This document shows positions 12,226-25,428 of a stretch of DNA of 64,000 nucleotides, piece by piece; the first letter of the stretch is position 1, and each line of letters begins with the position of its first letter. Position numbers and translations under genes: made by a program. The stretch lies in NCBI RefSeq assembly GCF_051020975.1, contig NW_027478172.1, positions 620,001 to 684,000 of the forward strand. Direction: 5' to 3'. This stretch comes from Osmia lignaria lignaria (lineage: Eukaryota > Arthropoda > Insecta > Hymenoptera > Megachilidae). The notes beneath the pieces are model-generated. The model saw only the letters and a list, made by a program, of their open reading frames with translations, had not been told where the DNA came from and searched no databases.

Positions 12226-13835
12226 GATCAGAAGCGTAGTTTTCGAGATATATCGAGATATTTAAAAGATCCGAAGCCGCACCAACATAACAGAGATACA
12301 GAAACACCGTGGCCCCTTTCTTCGGGATAACTCTGCACTATTGCGAGCTGGAAATGCCAATTCCAGTTTAGCTGTGCAGAAGAAGAACAACAAGAAGAGG
12401 AAATATCTCGAAATATGTCCGTCAGGCCCCTTCCCTTGAGATAAATCTGCAAATATCTCGGAAACGAAGCGAGCTATGGCAAAATGTTAAGAGACCTTTT
12501 TTGTAGAGAATTAAGTTTCCTACTTTTTATGTTCTATGATATTTTTTGATCAGATGCGTAGTTCTCGAGATATATCAAGATATTTAAAAGTTCCGAAGCC
12601 GCACCAACATAATAGAGATACAGAAACACCGTGGCCCCTTTCTTTGAGATAACTCTGCGCTATTGCGAGCTGCAAATGCCACTTCGAGCTTAGCTGTGCA
12701 GAAGAAGAACAACAAGAAGAAGAAATATCTCGAAATATGTCCGTCAGACCCCTTCCCTTGAGATAAATCTGCAAATATCTCGGAAACGAAGCGAGCTATG
12801 GCAAAATGTTAAGAGACCTTTTTTGTAGAGAATTATGTTGCCTACAATTTACGTTCTATGATATTTTTTGATCAGAAGCGTAGTTTTCGAGATATATCGA
12901 GATATTTAAAAGATCCGAAGCCGCACCAACATAACAGAGATACAGAAACACCGTGGCCCCTTTCTTCGGGATAACTCTGCACTATTGCGAGCTGGAAATG
13001 CCAATTCCAGTTTAGCTGTGCAGAAGAAGAACAACAAGAAGAGGAAATATCTCGAAATATGTCCGTCAGGCCCCTTCCCTTGAGATAAATCTGCAAATAT
13101 CTCGGAAACGAAGCGAGCTATGGCAAAATGTTAAGAGACCTTTTTTGTAGAGAATTAAGTTTCCTACTTTTTATGTTCTATGATATTTTTTGATCAGATG
13201 CGTAGTTCTCGAGATATATCAAGATATTTAAAAGTTCCGAAGCCGCACCAACATAATTTAGATACAGAAACACCGTGGCCCCTTTCTTTGAGATAACTCT
13301 GCGCTATTGCGAGCTGGAAATGCCACTTCCAGTTTAGCTGTGCAGAAGAAGAACAACAAGAAGAAGAAATATCTCGAAATATGTCCGTCAGGCCCCTTCC
13401 CTCGAGATAAATCTGCAAATATCTCGGAAACGAAGCGAGCAATGGCAAAATGTTAAGCGACCTTTTTTGTAGAGAATTAAGTTTCCTACTTTTTATGTTC
13501 TATGATATTTTTTGATCAGATGCGTAGTTCTCGAGATATATCAAGATATTTAAAAGTTCCGAAGCCGCACCAACATAATAGAGATACAGAAACACCGTGG
13601 CCCCTTTCTTTGAGATAACTCTGCGCTATTGCGAGCTGGAAATGCCACTTCCAGTTTAGCTGTGCAGAAGAAGAACAACAAGAAGAAGAAATATCTCGAA
13701 ATATGTCCGTCAGGCCCCTTCCCTCGAGATAAATCTGCAAATATCTCGGAAACGAAGCGAGCAATGGCAAAATGTTAAGCGACCTTTTTTGTAGAGAATT
13801 AAGTTTCCTACTTTTTACGTTCTATGATATTTTTT
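12226..13835. repeat. Pentamer HOR N-SS-N-E-E' (copy 1)
   Basis: Monomers at 12226 (N), 12548 (SS, with CTGCGCTATTG), 12870 (N), 13192 (E, CATAATTTAG) and 13514 (E'). The same five classes in the same order follow at 13836-15445. N occurs twice in the unit, so the marker spacing alternates 644 and 966 bp. Confidence 0.85.
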
Positions 13836-15445
13836 GATCAGAAGCGTAGTTTTCGAGATATATCGAGATATTTAAAAGATCCGAAGCCGCACCAACATAA
13901 CAGAGATACAGAAACACCGTGGCCCCTTTCTTCGGGATAACTCTGCACTATTGCGAGCTGGAAATGCCAATTCCAGTTTAGCTGTGCAGAAGAAGAACAA
14001 CAAGAAGAGGAAATATCTCGAAATATGTCCGTCAGGCCCCTTCCCTTGAGATAAATCTGCAAATATCTCGGAAACGAAGCGAGCTATGGCAAAATGTTAA
14101 GAGACCTTTTTTGTAGAGAATTAAGTTTCCTACTTTTTATGTTCTATGATATTTTTTGATCAGATGCGTAGTTCTCGAGATATATCAAGATATTTAAAAG
14201 TTCCGAAGCCGCACCAACATAATAGAGATACAGAAACACCGTGGCCCCTTTCTTTGAGATAACTCTGCGCTATTGCGAGCTGCAAATGCCACTTCGAGCT
14301 TAGCTGTGCAGAAGAAGAACAACAAGAAGAAGAAATATCTCGAAATATGTCCGTCAGACCCCTTCCCTTGAGATAAATCTGCAAATATCTCGGAAACGAA
14401 GCGAGCTATGGCAAAATGTTAAGAGACCTTTTTTGTAGAGAATTATGTTGCCTACAATTTACGTTCTATGATATTTTTTGATCAGAAGCGTAGTTTTCGA
14501 GATATATCGAGATATTTAAAAGATCCGAAGCCGCACCAACATAACAGAGATACAGAAACACCGTGGCCCCTTTCTTCGGGATAACTCTGCACTATTGCGA
14601 GCTGGAAATGCCAATTCCAGTTTAGCTGTGCAGAAGAAGAACAACAAGAAGAGGAAATATCTCGAAATATGTCCGTCAGGCCCCTTCCCTTGAGATAAAT
14701 CTGCAAATATCTCGGAAACGAAGCGAGCTATGGCAAAATGTTAAGAGACCTTTTTTGTAGAGAATTAAGTTTCCTACTTTTTATGTTCTATGATATTTTT
14801 TGATCAGATGCGTAGTTCTCGAGATATATCAAGATATTTAAAAGTTCCGAAGCCGCACCAACATAATTTAGATACAGAAACACCGTGGCCCCTTTCTTTG
14901 AGATAACTCTGCGCTATTGCGAGCTGGAAATGCCACTTCCAGTTTAGCTGTGCAGAAGAAGAACAACAAGAAGAAGAAATATCTCGAAATATGTCCGTCA
15001 GGCCCCTTCCCTCGAGATAAATCTGCAAATATCTCGGAAACGAAGCGAGCAATGGCAAAATGTTAAGCGACCTTTTTTGTAGAGAATTAAGTTTCCTACT
15101 TTTTATGTTCTATGATATTTTTTGATCAGATGCGTAGTTCTCGAGATATATCAAGATATTTAAAAGTTCCGAAGCCGCACCAACATAATAGAGATACAGA
15201 AACACCGTGGCCCCTTTCTTTGAGATAACTCTGCGCTATTGCGAGCTGGAAATGCCACTTCCAGTTTAGCTGTGCAGAAGAAGAACAACAAGAAGAAGAA
15301 ATATCTCGAAATATGTCCGTCAGGCCCCTTCCCTCGAGATAAATCTGCAAATATCTCGGAAACGAAGTGAGCTATGGCAAAATGTTAAGAGACCTTTTTT
15401 GTAGAGAATTATGTTGCCTACAATTTACGTTCTATGATATTTTTT
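13836..15445. repeat. Pentamer HOR N-SS-N-E-E' (copy 2)
   Basis: Second copy of the preceding pentamer. The first N monomer is entered from an unusual flank, TACTTTTTACG, where N is elsewhere preceded by TACAATTTACG. This marks an E'/N exchange point at about 13812-13817. The last monomer has GAAGTGAGCTATGG and the TACAATTTACG tail, unlike the E' tail of copy 1. Confidence 0.82.
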
Positions 15446-17699
15446 GATCAGAAGCGTAGTTTTCGAGATATATCGAGATATTTAAAAGATCCGAAGCCGC
15501 ACCAACATAACAGAGATACAGAAACACCGTGGCCCCTTTCTTCGGGATAACTCTGCACTATTGCGAGCTGGAAATGCCAATTCCAGTTTAGCTGTGCAGA
15601 AGAAGAACAACAAGAAGAGGAAATATCTCGAAATATGTCCGTCAGGCCCCTTCCCTTGAGATAAATCTGCAAATATCTCGGAAACGAAGCGAGCTATGGC
15701 AAAATGTTAAGAGACCTTTTTTGTAGAGAATTAAGTTTCCTACTTTTTACGTTCTATGATATTTTTTGATCAGATGCGTAGTTCTCGCGATATATCAAGA
15801 TATTTAAAAGTTCCGAAGCCGCACCAACATAATAGAGATACAGAAACACCGTGGCCCCTTTCTTTGAGATAACTCTGCACTATTGCGAGCTGCAAATGCC
15901 ACTTCGAGCTTAGCTGTGCAGAAGAAGAACAACAAGAAGAAGAAATATCTCGAAATATGTCCGTCAGGCCCCTTCCCTCGAGATAAATCTGCAAATATCT
16001 CGGAAACGAAGCGAGCAATGGCAAAATGTTAAGCGACCTTTTTTGTAGAGAATTAAGTTTCCTACTTTTTATGTTCTATGATATTTTTTGATCAGATGCG
16101 TAGTTCTCGAGATATATCAAGATATTTAAAAGTTCCGAAGCCGCACCAACATAATAGAGATACAGAAACACCGTGGCCCCTTTCTTTGAGATAACTCTGC
16201 GCTATTGCGAGCTGCAAATGCCACTTCGAGCTTAGCTGTGCAGAAGAAGAACAACAAGAAGAAGAAATATCTCGAAATATGTCCGTCAGACCCCTTCCCT
16301 TGAGATAAATCTGCAAATATCTCGGAAACGAAGCGAGCTATGGCAAAATGTTAAGAGACCTTTTTTGTAGAGAATTATGTTGCCTACAATTTACGTTCTA
16401 TGATATTTTTTGATCAGAAGCGTAGTTTTCGAGATATATCGAGATATTTAAAAGATCCGAAGCCGCACCAACATAACAGAGATACAGAAACACCGTGGCC
16501 CCTTTCTTCGGGATAACTCTGCACTATTGCGAGCTGGAAATGCCAATTCCAGTTTAGCTGTGCAGAAGAAGAACAACAAGAAGAGGAAATATCTCGAAAT
16601 ATGTCCGTCAGGCCCCTTCCCTTGAGATAAATCTGCAAATATCTCGGAAACGAAGCGAGCTATGGCAAAATGTTAAGAGACCTTTTTTGTAGAGAATTAA
16701 GTTTCCTACTTTTTATGTTCTATGATATTTTTTGATCAGATGCGTAGTTCTCGAGATATATCAAGATATTTAAAAGTTCCGAAGCCGCACCAACATAATT
16801 TAGATACAGAAACACCGTGGCCCCTTTCTTTGAGATAACTCTGCGCTATTGCGAGCTGGAAATGCCACTTCCAGTTTAGCTGTGCAGAAGAAGAACAACA
16901 AGAAGAAGAAATATCTCGAAATATGTCCGTCAGGCCCCTTCCCTCGAGATAAATCTGCAAATATCTCGGAAACGAAGCGAGCAATGGCAAAATGTTAAGC
17001 GACCTTTTTTGTAGAGAATTAAGTTTCCTACTTTTTATGTTCTATGATATTTTTTGATCAGATGCGTAGTTCTCGAGATATATCAAGATATTTAAAAGTT
17101 CCGAAGCCGCACCAACATAATAGAGATACAGAAACACCGTGGCCCCTTTCTTTGAGATAACTCTGCGCTATTGCGAGCTGGAAATGCCACTTCCAGTTTA
17201 GCTGTGCAGAAGAAGAACAACAAGAAGAAGAAATATCTCGAAATATGTCCGTCAGGCCCCTTCCCTCGAGATAAATCTGCAAATATCTCGGAAACGAAGC
17301 GAGCAATGGCAAAATGTTAAGCGACCTTTTTTGTAGAGAATTAAGTTTCCTACTTTTTATGTCCTATGATATTTTTTGATCAGATGCGTAGTTCTCGAGA
17401 TATATCAAGATATTTAAAAGTTCCGAAGCCGCACCAACATAATAGAGATACAGAAACACCGTGGCCCCTTTCTTTGAGATAACTCTGCACTATTGCGAGC
17501 TGCAAATGCCACTTCGAGCTTAGCTGTGCAGAAGAAGAACAACAAGAAGAAGAAATATCTCGAAATATGTCCGTCAGACCCCTTCCCTTGAGATAAATCT
17601 GCAAATATCTCGGAAACGAAGTGAGCTATGGCAAAATGTTAAGAGACCTTTTTTGTAGAGAATTATGTTGCCTACAATTTACGTTCTATGATATTTTTT
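15446..17699. repeat. Seven-monomer HOR unit (N-Ess-SS-N-E-E'-SS)
   Basis: 2254 bp. The second monomer (15768) carries TTCTCGCGATATATC. I see that CTCGCG variant elsewhere only at 18022, again in second position after N, which links this unit to 17700-19309. The fourth to sixth monomers repeat the N-E-E' order of the preceding pentamers. Confidence 0.75.
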
Positions 17700-19309
17700 G
17701 ATCAGAAGCGTAGTTTTCGAGATATATCGAGATATTTAAAAGATCCGAAGCCGCACCAACATAACAGAGATACAGAAACACCGTGGCCCCTTTCTTCGGG
17801 ATAACTCTGCACTATTGCGAGCTGGAAATGCCAATTCCAGTTTAGCTGTGCAGAAGAAGAACAACAAGAAGAGGAAATATCTCGAAATATGTCCGTCAGG
17901 CCCCTTCCCTTGAGATAAATCTGCAAATATCTCGGAAACGAAGCGAGCTATGGCAAAATGTTAAGAGACCTTTTTTGTAGAGAATTAAGTTTCCTACTTT
18001 TTACGTTCTATGATATTTTTTGATCAGATGCGTAGTTCTCGCGATATATCAAGATATTTAAAAGTTCCGAAGCCGCACCAACATAATAGAGATACAGAAA
18101 CACCGTGGCCCCTTTCTTTGAGATAACTCTGCACTATTGCGAGCTGCAAATGCCACTTCGAGCTTAGCTGTGCAGAAGAAGAACAACAAGAAGAAGAAAT
18201 ATCTCGAAATATGTCCGTCAGGCCCCTTCCCTCGAGATAAATCTGCAAATATCTCGGAAACGAAGCGAGCAATGGCAAAATGTTAAGCGACCTTTTTTGT
18301 AGAGAATTAAGTTTCCTACTTTTTATGTTCTATGATATTTTTTGATCAGATGCGTAGTTCTCGAGATATATCAAGATATTTAAAAGTTCCGAAGCCGCAC
18401 CAACATAATAGAGATACAGAAACACCGTGGCCCCTTTCTTTGAGATAACTCTGCGCTATTGCGAGCTGGAAATGCCACTTCCAGTTTAGCTGTGCAGAAG
18501 AAGAACAACAAGAAGAAGAAATATCTCGAAATATGTCCGTCAGGCCCCTTCCCTCGAGATGAATCTGCAAATATCTCGGAAACGAAGCGAGCAATGGCAA
18601 AATGTTAAGCGACCTTTTTTGTAGAGAATTAAGTTTCCTACTTTTTATGTTCTATGATATTTTTTGATCAGATGCGTAGTTCTCGAGATATATCAAGATA
18701 TTTAAAAGTTCCGAAGCCGCACCAACATAATAGAGATACAGAAACACCGTGGCCCCTTTCTTTGAGATAACTCTGCACTATTGCGAGCTGCAAATGCCAC
18801 TTCGAGCTTAGCTGTGCAGAAGAAGAACAACAAGAAGAAGAAATATCTCGAAATATCTCCGTCAGGCCCCTTCCCTCGAGATAAATCTGCAAATATCTCG
18901 GAAACGAAGCGAGCAATGGCAAAATGTTAAGCGACCTTTTTTGTATAGAATTAAGTTTCCTACTTTTTATGTTCTATGATATTTTTTGATCAGATGCGTA
19001 GTTCTCGAGATATATCAAGATATTTAAAAGTTCCGAAGCCGCACCAACATAATAGAGATACAGAAACACCGTGGCCCCTTTCTTTGAGATAACTCTGCAC
19101 TATTGCGAGCTGCAAATGCCACTTCGAGCTTAGCTGTGCAGAAGAAGAACAACAAGAAGAAGAAATATCTCGAAATATGTCCGTCAGACCCCTTCCCTTG
19201 AGATAAATCTGCAAATATCTCGGAAACGAAGCGAGCTATGGCAAAATGTTAAGAGACCTTTTTTGTAGAGAATTATGTTGCCTACAATTTACGTTCTATG
19301 ATATTTTTT
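17700..19309. repeat. Five-monomer HOR unit (N-Ess-E'-Ess-SS)
   Basis: 1610 bp. Starts N then the CTCGCG-bearing monomer at 18022, as in the previous unit, then continues with E' (18344, GAGATGAATCTGC), another Ess monomer (18666, ATATCTCCGTCAGG) and SS (18988). It ends where two N monomers stand side by side (19310 and 19632). Confidence 0.75.
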
Positions 19310-19631
19310 GATCAGAAGCGTAGTTTTCGAGATATATCGAGATATTTAAAAGATCCGAAGCCGCACCAACATAACAGAGATACAGAAACACCGTGGCCCC
19401 TTTCTTCGGGATAACTCTGCACTATTGCGAGCTGGAAATGCCAATTCCAGTTTAGCTGTGCAGAAGAAGAACAACAAGAAGAGGAAATATCTCGAAATAT
19501 GTCCGTCAGACCCCTTCCCTTGAGATAAATCTGCAAATATCTCGGAAACGAAGCGAGCTATGGCAAAATGTTAAGAGACCTTTTTTGTAGAGAATTATGT
19601 TGCCTACAATTTACGTTCTATGATATTTTTT
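19310..19631. repeat. Isolated N-class monomer
   Basis: A class II N monomer directly followed by another N monomer, the only N-N adjacency in the window. It carries GTCAGACCCC where other N copies have GTCAGGCCCC. It marks the boundary between the block B and block C repeat organisations. Confidence 0.8.
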
Positions 19632-21242
19632 GATCAGAAGCGTAGTTTTCGAGATATATCGAGATATTTAAAAGATCCGAAGCCGCACCAACATAACAGA
19701 GATACAGAAACACCGTGGCCCCTTTCTTCGGGATAACTCTGCACTATTGCGAGCTGGAAATGCCAATTCCAGTTTAGCTGTGCAGAAGAAGAACAACAAG
19801 AAGAGGAAGTATCTCGAAATATGTCCGTCAGGCCCCTTCCCTTGAGATAAATCTGCAAATATCTCGGAAACGAAGCGAGCTATGGCAAAATGTTAAGAGA
19901 CCTTTTTTGTAGAGAATTAAGTTTCCTACTTTTTATGTTCTATGATATTTTTTGATCAGATGCGTAGTTCTCGAGATATATCAAGATATTTAAAAGTTCC
20001 GAAGCCGCACCAACATAATAGAGATACAGAAACACCGTGGCCCCTTTCTTTGAGATAACTCTGCACTATTGCGAGCTGTAGATGCCACTTCCAGCTTAGC
20101 TGTGCAGAAGAAGAACAACAAGAAGAAGAAATATCTCGAAATATGTCCGTCAGGCCCCTTCCCTTGAGATATATCTGCAAATATCACGGAAACGAAGCGA
20201 GCTATGGCAAAATGTTAAGAGACCTTTTTTGTAGAGAATTATGTTTCCTACTTTTTATGTTGTATGATATTTTTTTGATCAGATGCGTAGTTCTCGAGAT
20301 ATATCAAGATATTTAAAAGTTCCGAAGCCGCACCAACATAATAGAGATACAGGAACACCGTGGCCCCTTTCTTTGAGATAACTCTGCACTATTGCGAGCT
20401 GCAAATGCCACTTCCAGCTTAGCTGTGCAGAAGAAGAACAACAAGAAGAAGAAATATCTCGAAATATGTCCGTCAGGCCCCTTCCCTTGAGATAAATCTG
20501 CAAATATCTCGGAAACGAAACGAGCTATGGCAAAATGTTAAGAGACCTTTTTTGTAGAGAATTAAGTTTCCTACTTTTTATGTTCTATGATATTTTTTGA
20601 TCAGATGCGTAGTTCTCGAGATATATCAAGATATTTAAAAGTTCCGAAGCCGCACCAACATAATAGAGATACAGAAACACCGTGGCCCCTTTCTTTGAGA
20701 TAACTCTGCACTATTGCGAGCTGTAAATGCCACTTCCAGCTTAGCTGTGCAGAAGAAGAACAACAAGAAGAAGAAATATCTCGAAATATGTCCGTCAGGC
20801 CCCTTCCCTTGAGATATATCTGCAAATATCTCGGAAACGAAGCGAGCTATGGCAAAATGTTAAGAGACCTTTTTTGTAGAGAATTAAGTTTCCTACTTTT
20901 TATGTTCTATGATATTTTTTGATCAGATGCGTAGTTCTCGAGATATATCAAGATATTTAAAAGTTCCGAAGCCGCACCAACATAATAGAGATACAGAAAC
21001 ACCGTGGCCCCTTTCTTTGAGATAACTCTGCACTATTGCGAGCTGCAAATGCCACTTCGAGCTTAGCTGTGCAGAAGAAGAACAACAAGAAGAAGAAATA
21101 TCTCGAAATATGTCCGTCAGACCCCTTCCCTTGAGATAAATCTGCAAATATCTCGGAAACGAAGCGAGCTATGGCAAAATGTTGAGAGACCTTTTTTGTA
21201 GAGAATTATGTTGCCTACAATTTACGTTCTATGATATTTTTT
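19632..21242. repeat. Pentamer HOR N'-S-P-S-SS, copy 1 (1611 bp)
   Basis: N' has AAGAGGAAGTATC. The second monomer has AATATCACGG. P has ATACAGGAACACC. The fourth has GCTGTAAATGCC and the fifth CCACTTCGAGC. All five variants recur in order in copy 2. This copy is 1 bp long because the T-run at 20270-20276 has seven Ts where other monomers have six. Confidence 0.92.
20270..20276. repeat. Single-base insertion in the terminal T-run
   Basis: T7 instead of T6 before GATCAG. This is the only length change in the window outside the GAA/CAA tract, and it makes monomer 19954-20276 323 bp. The equivalent position in copy 2 of the pentamer is T6 followed by GGTCAG, so the two copies have each changed at this junction independently. 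Confidence 0.95.
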
Positions 21243-22852
21243 GATCAGAAGCGTAGTTTTCGAGATATATCGAGATATTTAAAAGATCCGAAGCCGCACC
21301 AACATAACAGAGATACAGAAACACCGTGGCCCCTTTCTTCGGGATAACTCTGCACTATTGCGAGCTGGAAATGCCAATTCCAGTTTAGCTGTGCAGAAGA
21401 AGAACAACAAGAAGAGGAAGTATCTCGAAATATGTCCGTCAGGCCCCTTCCCTTGAGATAAATCTGCAAATATCTCGGAAACGAAGCGAGCTATGGCAAA
21501 ATGTTAAGAGACCTTTTTTGTAGAGAATTAAGTTTCCTACTTTTTATGTTCTATGATATTTTTTGATCAGATGCGTAGTTCTCGAGATATATCAAGATAT
21601 TTAAAAGTTCCGAAGCCGCACCAACATAATAGAGATACAGAAACACCGTGGCCCCTTTCTTTGAGATAACTCTGCACTATTGCGAGCTGTAGATGCCACT
21701 TCCAGCTTAGCTGTGCAGAAGAAGAACAACAAGAAGAAGAAATATCTCGAAATATGTCCGTCAGGCCCCTTCCCTTGAGATATATCTGCAAATATCACGG
21801 AAACGAAGCGAGCTATGGCAAAATGTTAAGAGACCTTTTTTGTAGAGAATTATGTTTCCTACTTTTTATGTTGTATGATATTTTTTGGTCAGATGCGTAG
21901 TTCTCGAGATATATCAAGATATTTAAAAGTTCCGAAGCCGCACCAACATAATAGAGATACAGGAACACCGTGGCCCCTTTCTTTGAGATAACTCTGCACT
22001 ATTGCGAGCTGCAAATGCCACTTCCAGCTTAGCTGTGCAGAAGAAGAACAACAAGAAGAAGAAATATCTCGAAATATGTCCGTCAGGCCCCTTCCCTTGA
22101 GATAAATCTGCAAATATCTCGGAAACGAAACGAGCTATGGCAAAATGTTAAGAGACCTTTTTTGTAGAGAATTAAGTTTCCTACTTTTTATGTTCTATGA
22201 TATTTTTTGATCAGATGCGTAGTTCTCGAGATATATCAAGATATTTAAAAGTTCCGAAGCCGCACCAACATAATAGAGATACAGAAACACCGTGGCCCCT
22301 TTCTTTGAGATAACTCTGCACTATTGCGAGCTGTAAATGCCACTTCCAGCTTAGCTGTGCAGAAGAAGAACAACAAGAAGAAGAAATATCTCGAAATATG
22401 TCCGTCAGGCCCCTTCCCTTGAGATATATCTGCAAATATCTCGGAAACGAAGCGAGCTATGGCAAAATGTTAAGAGACCTTTTTTGTAGAGAATTAAGTT
22501 TCCTACTTTTTATGTTCTATGATATTTTTTGATCAGATGCGTAGTTCTCGAGATATATCAAGATATTTAAAAGTTCCGAAGCCGCACCAACATAATAGAG
22601 ATACAGAAACACCGTGGCCCCTTTCTTTGAGATAACTCTGCACTATTGCGAGCTGCAAATGCCACTTCGAGCTTAGCTGTGCAGAAGAAGAACAACAAGA
22701 AGAAGAAATATCTCGAAATATGTCCGTCAGACCCCTTCCCTTGAGATAAATCTGCAAATATCTCGGAAACGAAGCGAGCTATGGCAAAATGTTGAGAGAC
22801 CTTTTTTGTAGAGAATTATGTTGCCTACAATTTACGTTCTATGATATTTTTT
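21243..22852. repeat. Pentamer HOR N'-S-P-S-SS, copy 2 (1610 bp)
   Basis: Matches 19632-21242 monomer for monomer, including AAGAGGAAGTATC and AATATCACGG. The fifth monomer in both copies ends with ATGTTGAGAGACC. The GATCAG of the P monomer is GGTCAG here, which breaks the otherwise conserved TGATCA palindrome. Confidence 0.92.
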
Positions 22853-24140
22853 GATCAGAAGCGTAGTTTTCGAGATATATCGAGATATTTAAAAGATCCG
22901 AAGCCGCACCAACATAACAGAGATACAGAAACACCGTGGCCCCTTTCTTCGGGATAACTCTGCACTATTGCGAGCTGGAAATGCCAATTCCAGTTTAGCT
23001 GTGCAGAAGAAGGACAACAAGAAGAGGAAATATCTCGAAATATGTCCGTCAGGCCCCTTCCCTTGAGATAAATCTGCAAATATCTCGGAAACGAAGCGAG
23101 CTATGGCAAAATGTTAAGAGACCTTTTTTGTAGAGAATTAAGTTTCCTACTTTTTATGTTCTATGATATTTTTTGATCAGATGCGTAGTTCTCGAGATAT
23201 ATCAAGATATTTAAAAGTTCCGAAGCCGCACCAACATAATAGAGATACAGAAACACCGTGGCCCCTTTCTTTGAGATAACTCTGCACTATTGCGAGCTGT
23301 AGATGCCACTTCCAGCTTAGCTGTGCAGAAGAAGAACAACAAGAAGAAGAAATATCTCGAAATATGTCCGTCAGGCCCCTTCCCTTGAGATATATCTGCA
23401 AATATCTCGGAAACGAAGCGAGCTATGGCAAAATGTTAAGAGACCTTTTTTGTAGAGAATTATGTTTCCTACTTTTTATGTTGTATGATATTTTTTGATC
23501 AGATGCGTAGTTCTCGAGATATATCAAGATATTTAAAAGTTCCGAAGCCGCACCAACATAATAGAGATACAGGAACACCGTGGCCCCTTTCTTTGAGATA
23601 ACTCTGCACTATTGCGAGCTGCAAATGCCACTTCCAGCTTAGCTGTGCAGAAGAAGAACAACAAGAAGAAGAAATATCTCGAAATATGTCCGTCAGGCCC
23701 CTTCCCTTGAGATAAATCTGCAAATATCTCGGAAACGAAACGAGCTATGGCAAAATGTTAAGAGACCTTTTTTGTAGAGAATTAAGTTTCCTACTTTTTA
23801 TGTTCTATGATATTTTTTGATCAGATGCGTAGTTCTCGAGATATATCAAGATATTTAAAAGTTCCGAAGCCGCACCAACATAATAGAGATACAGAAACAC
23901 CGTGGCCCCTTTCTTTGAGATAACTCTGCACTATTGCGAGCTGTAAATGCCACTTCCAGCTTAGCTGTGCAGAAGAAGAACAACAAGAAGAAGAAATATC
24001 TCGAAATATGTCCGTCAGGCCCCTTCCCTTGAGATATATCTGCAAATATCTCGGAAACGAAGCGAGCTATGGCAAAATGTTAAGAGACCTTTTTTGTAGA
24101 CAATTATGTTTCCTACTTTTTATGTTGTATGATATTTTTT
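22853..24140. repeat. Tetramer HOR N-S-P-S, copy 1 (1288 bp)
   Basis: Same order as the preceding pentamers but the SS monomer is missing. The N monomer has GAAGGACAACAAG, a change absent from N' but present in the next tetramer. The last monomer ends GACAATTATG then TATGTTGTATG, also shared with the next tetramer. Confidence 0.9.
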
Positions 24141-25428
24141 GATCAGATGCGTAGTTCTCGAGATATATCGAGATATTTAAAAGATCCGAAGCCGCACCAA
24201 CATAACAGAGATACAGAAACACCGTGGCCCCTTTCTTCGGGATAACTCTGCACTATTGCGAGCTGGAAATGCCAATTCCAGTTTAGCTGTGCAGAAGAAG
24301 GACAACAAGAAGAGGAAATATCTCGAAATATGTCCGTCAGGCCCCTTCCCTTGAGATAAATCTGCAAATATCTCGGAAACGAAGCGAGCTATGGCAAAAT
24401 GTTAAGAGACCTTTTTTGTAGAGAATTAAGTTTCCTACTTTTTATGTTCTATGATATTTTTTGATCAGATGCGTAGTTCTCGAGATATATCAAGATATTT
24501 AAAAGTTCCGAAGCCGCACCAACATAATAGAGATACAGAAACACCGTGGCCCCTTTCTTTGAGATAACTCTGCACTATTGCGAGCTGTAGATGCCACTTC
24601 CAGCTTAGCTGTGCAGAAGAAGAACAACAAGAAGAAGAAATATCTCGAAATATGTCCGTCAGGCCCCTTCCCTTGAGATATATCTGCAAATATCTCGGAA
24701 ACGAAGCGAGCTATGGCAAAATGTTAAGAGACCTTTTTTGTAGAGAATTATGTTTCCTACTTTTTATGTTGTATGATATTTTTTGATCAGATGCGTAGTT
24801 CTCGAGATATATCAAGATATTTAAAAGTTCCGAAGCCGCACCAACATAATAGAGATACAGGAACACCGTGGCCCCTTTCTTTGAGATAACTCTGCACTAT
24901 TGCGAGCTGCAAATGCCACTTCCAGCTTAGCTGTGCAGAAGAAGAACAACAAGAAGAAGAAATATCTCGAAATATGTCCGTCAGGCCCCTTCCCTTGAGA
25001 TAAATCTGCAAATATCTCGGAAACGAAACGAGCTATGGCAAAATGTTAAGAGACCTTTTTTGTAGGGAATTAAGTTTCCTACTTTTTATGTTCTATGATA
25101 TTTTTTGATCAGATGCGTAGTTCTCGAGATATATCAAGATATTTAAAAGTTCCGAAGCCGCACCAACATAATAGAGATACAGAAACACCGTGGCCCCTTT
25201 CTTTGAGATAACTCTGCACTATTGCGAGCTGTAAATGCCACTTCCAGCTTAGCTGTGCAGAAGAAGAACAACAAGAAGAAGAAATATCTCGAAATATGTC
25301 CGTCAGGCCCCTTCCCTTGAGATATATCTGCAAATATCTCGGAAACGAAGCGAGCTATGGCAAAATGTTAAGAGACCTTTTTTGTAGACAATTATGTTTC
25401 CTACTTTTTATGTTGTATGATATTTTTT
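24141..25428. repeat. Tetramer HOR hybridN-S-P-S, copy 2 (1288 bp)
   Basis: Matches copy 1, including GAAGGACAACAAG. Its first monomer begins as class I (GATGCG, GTTCTCG) and becomes N by base 24170 (ATCGAG, AAGATCCG), so it records the exchange that removed the SS monomer. The switch lies between 24158 and 24169. Confidence 0.9.
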
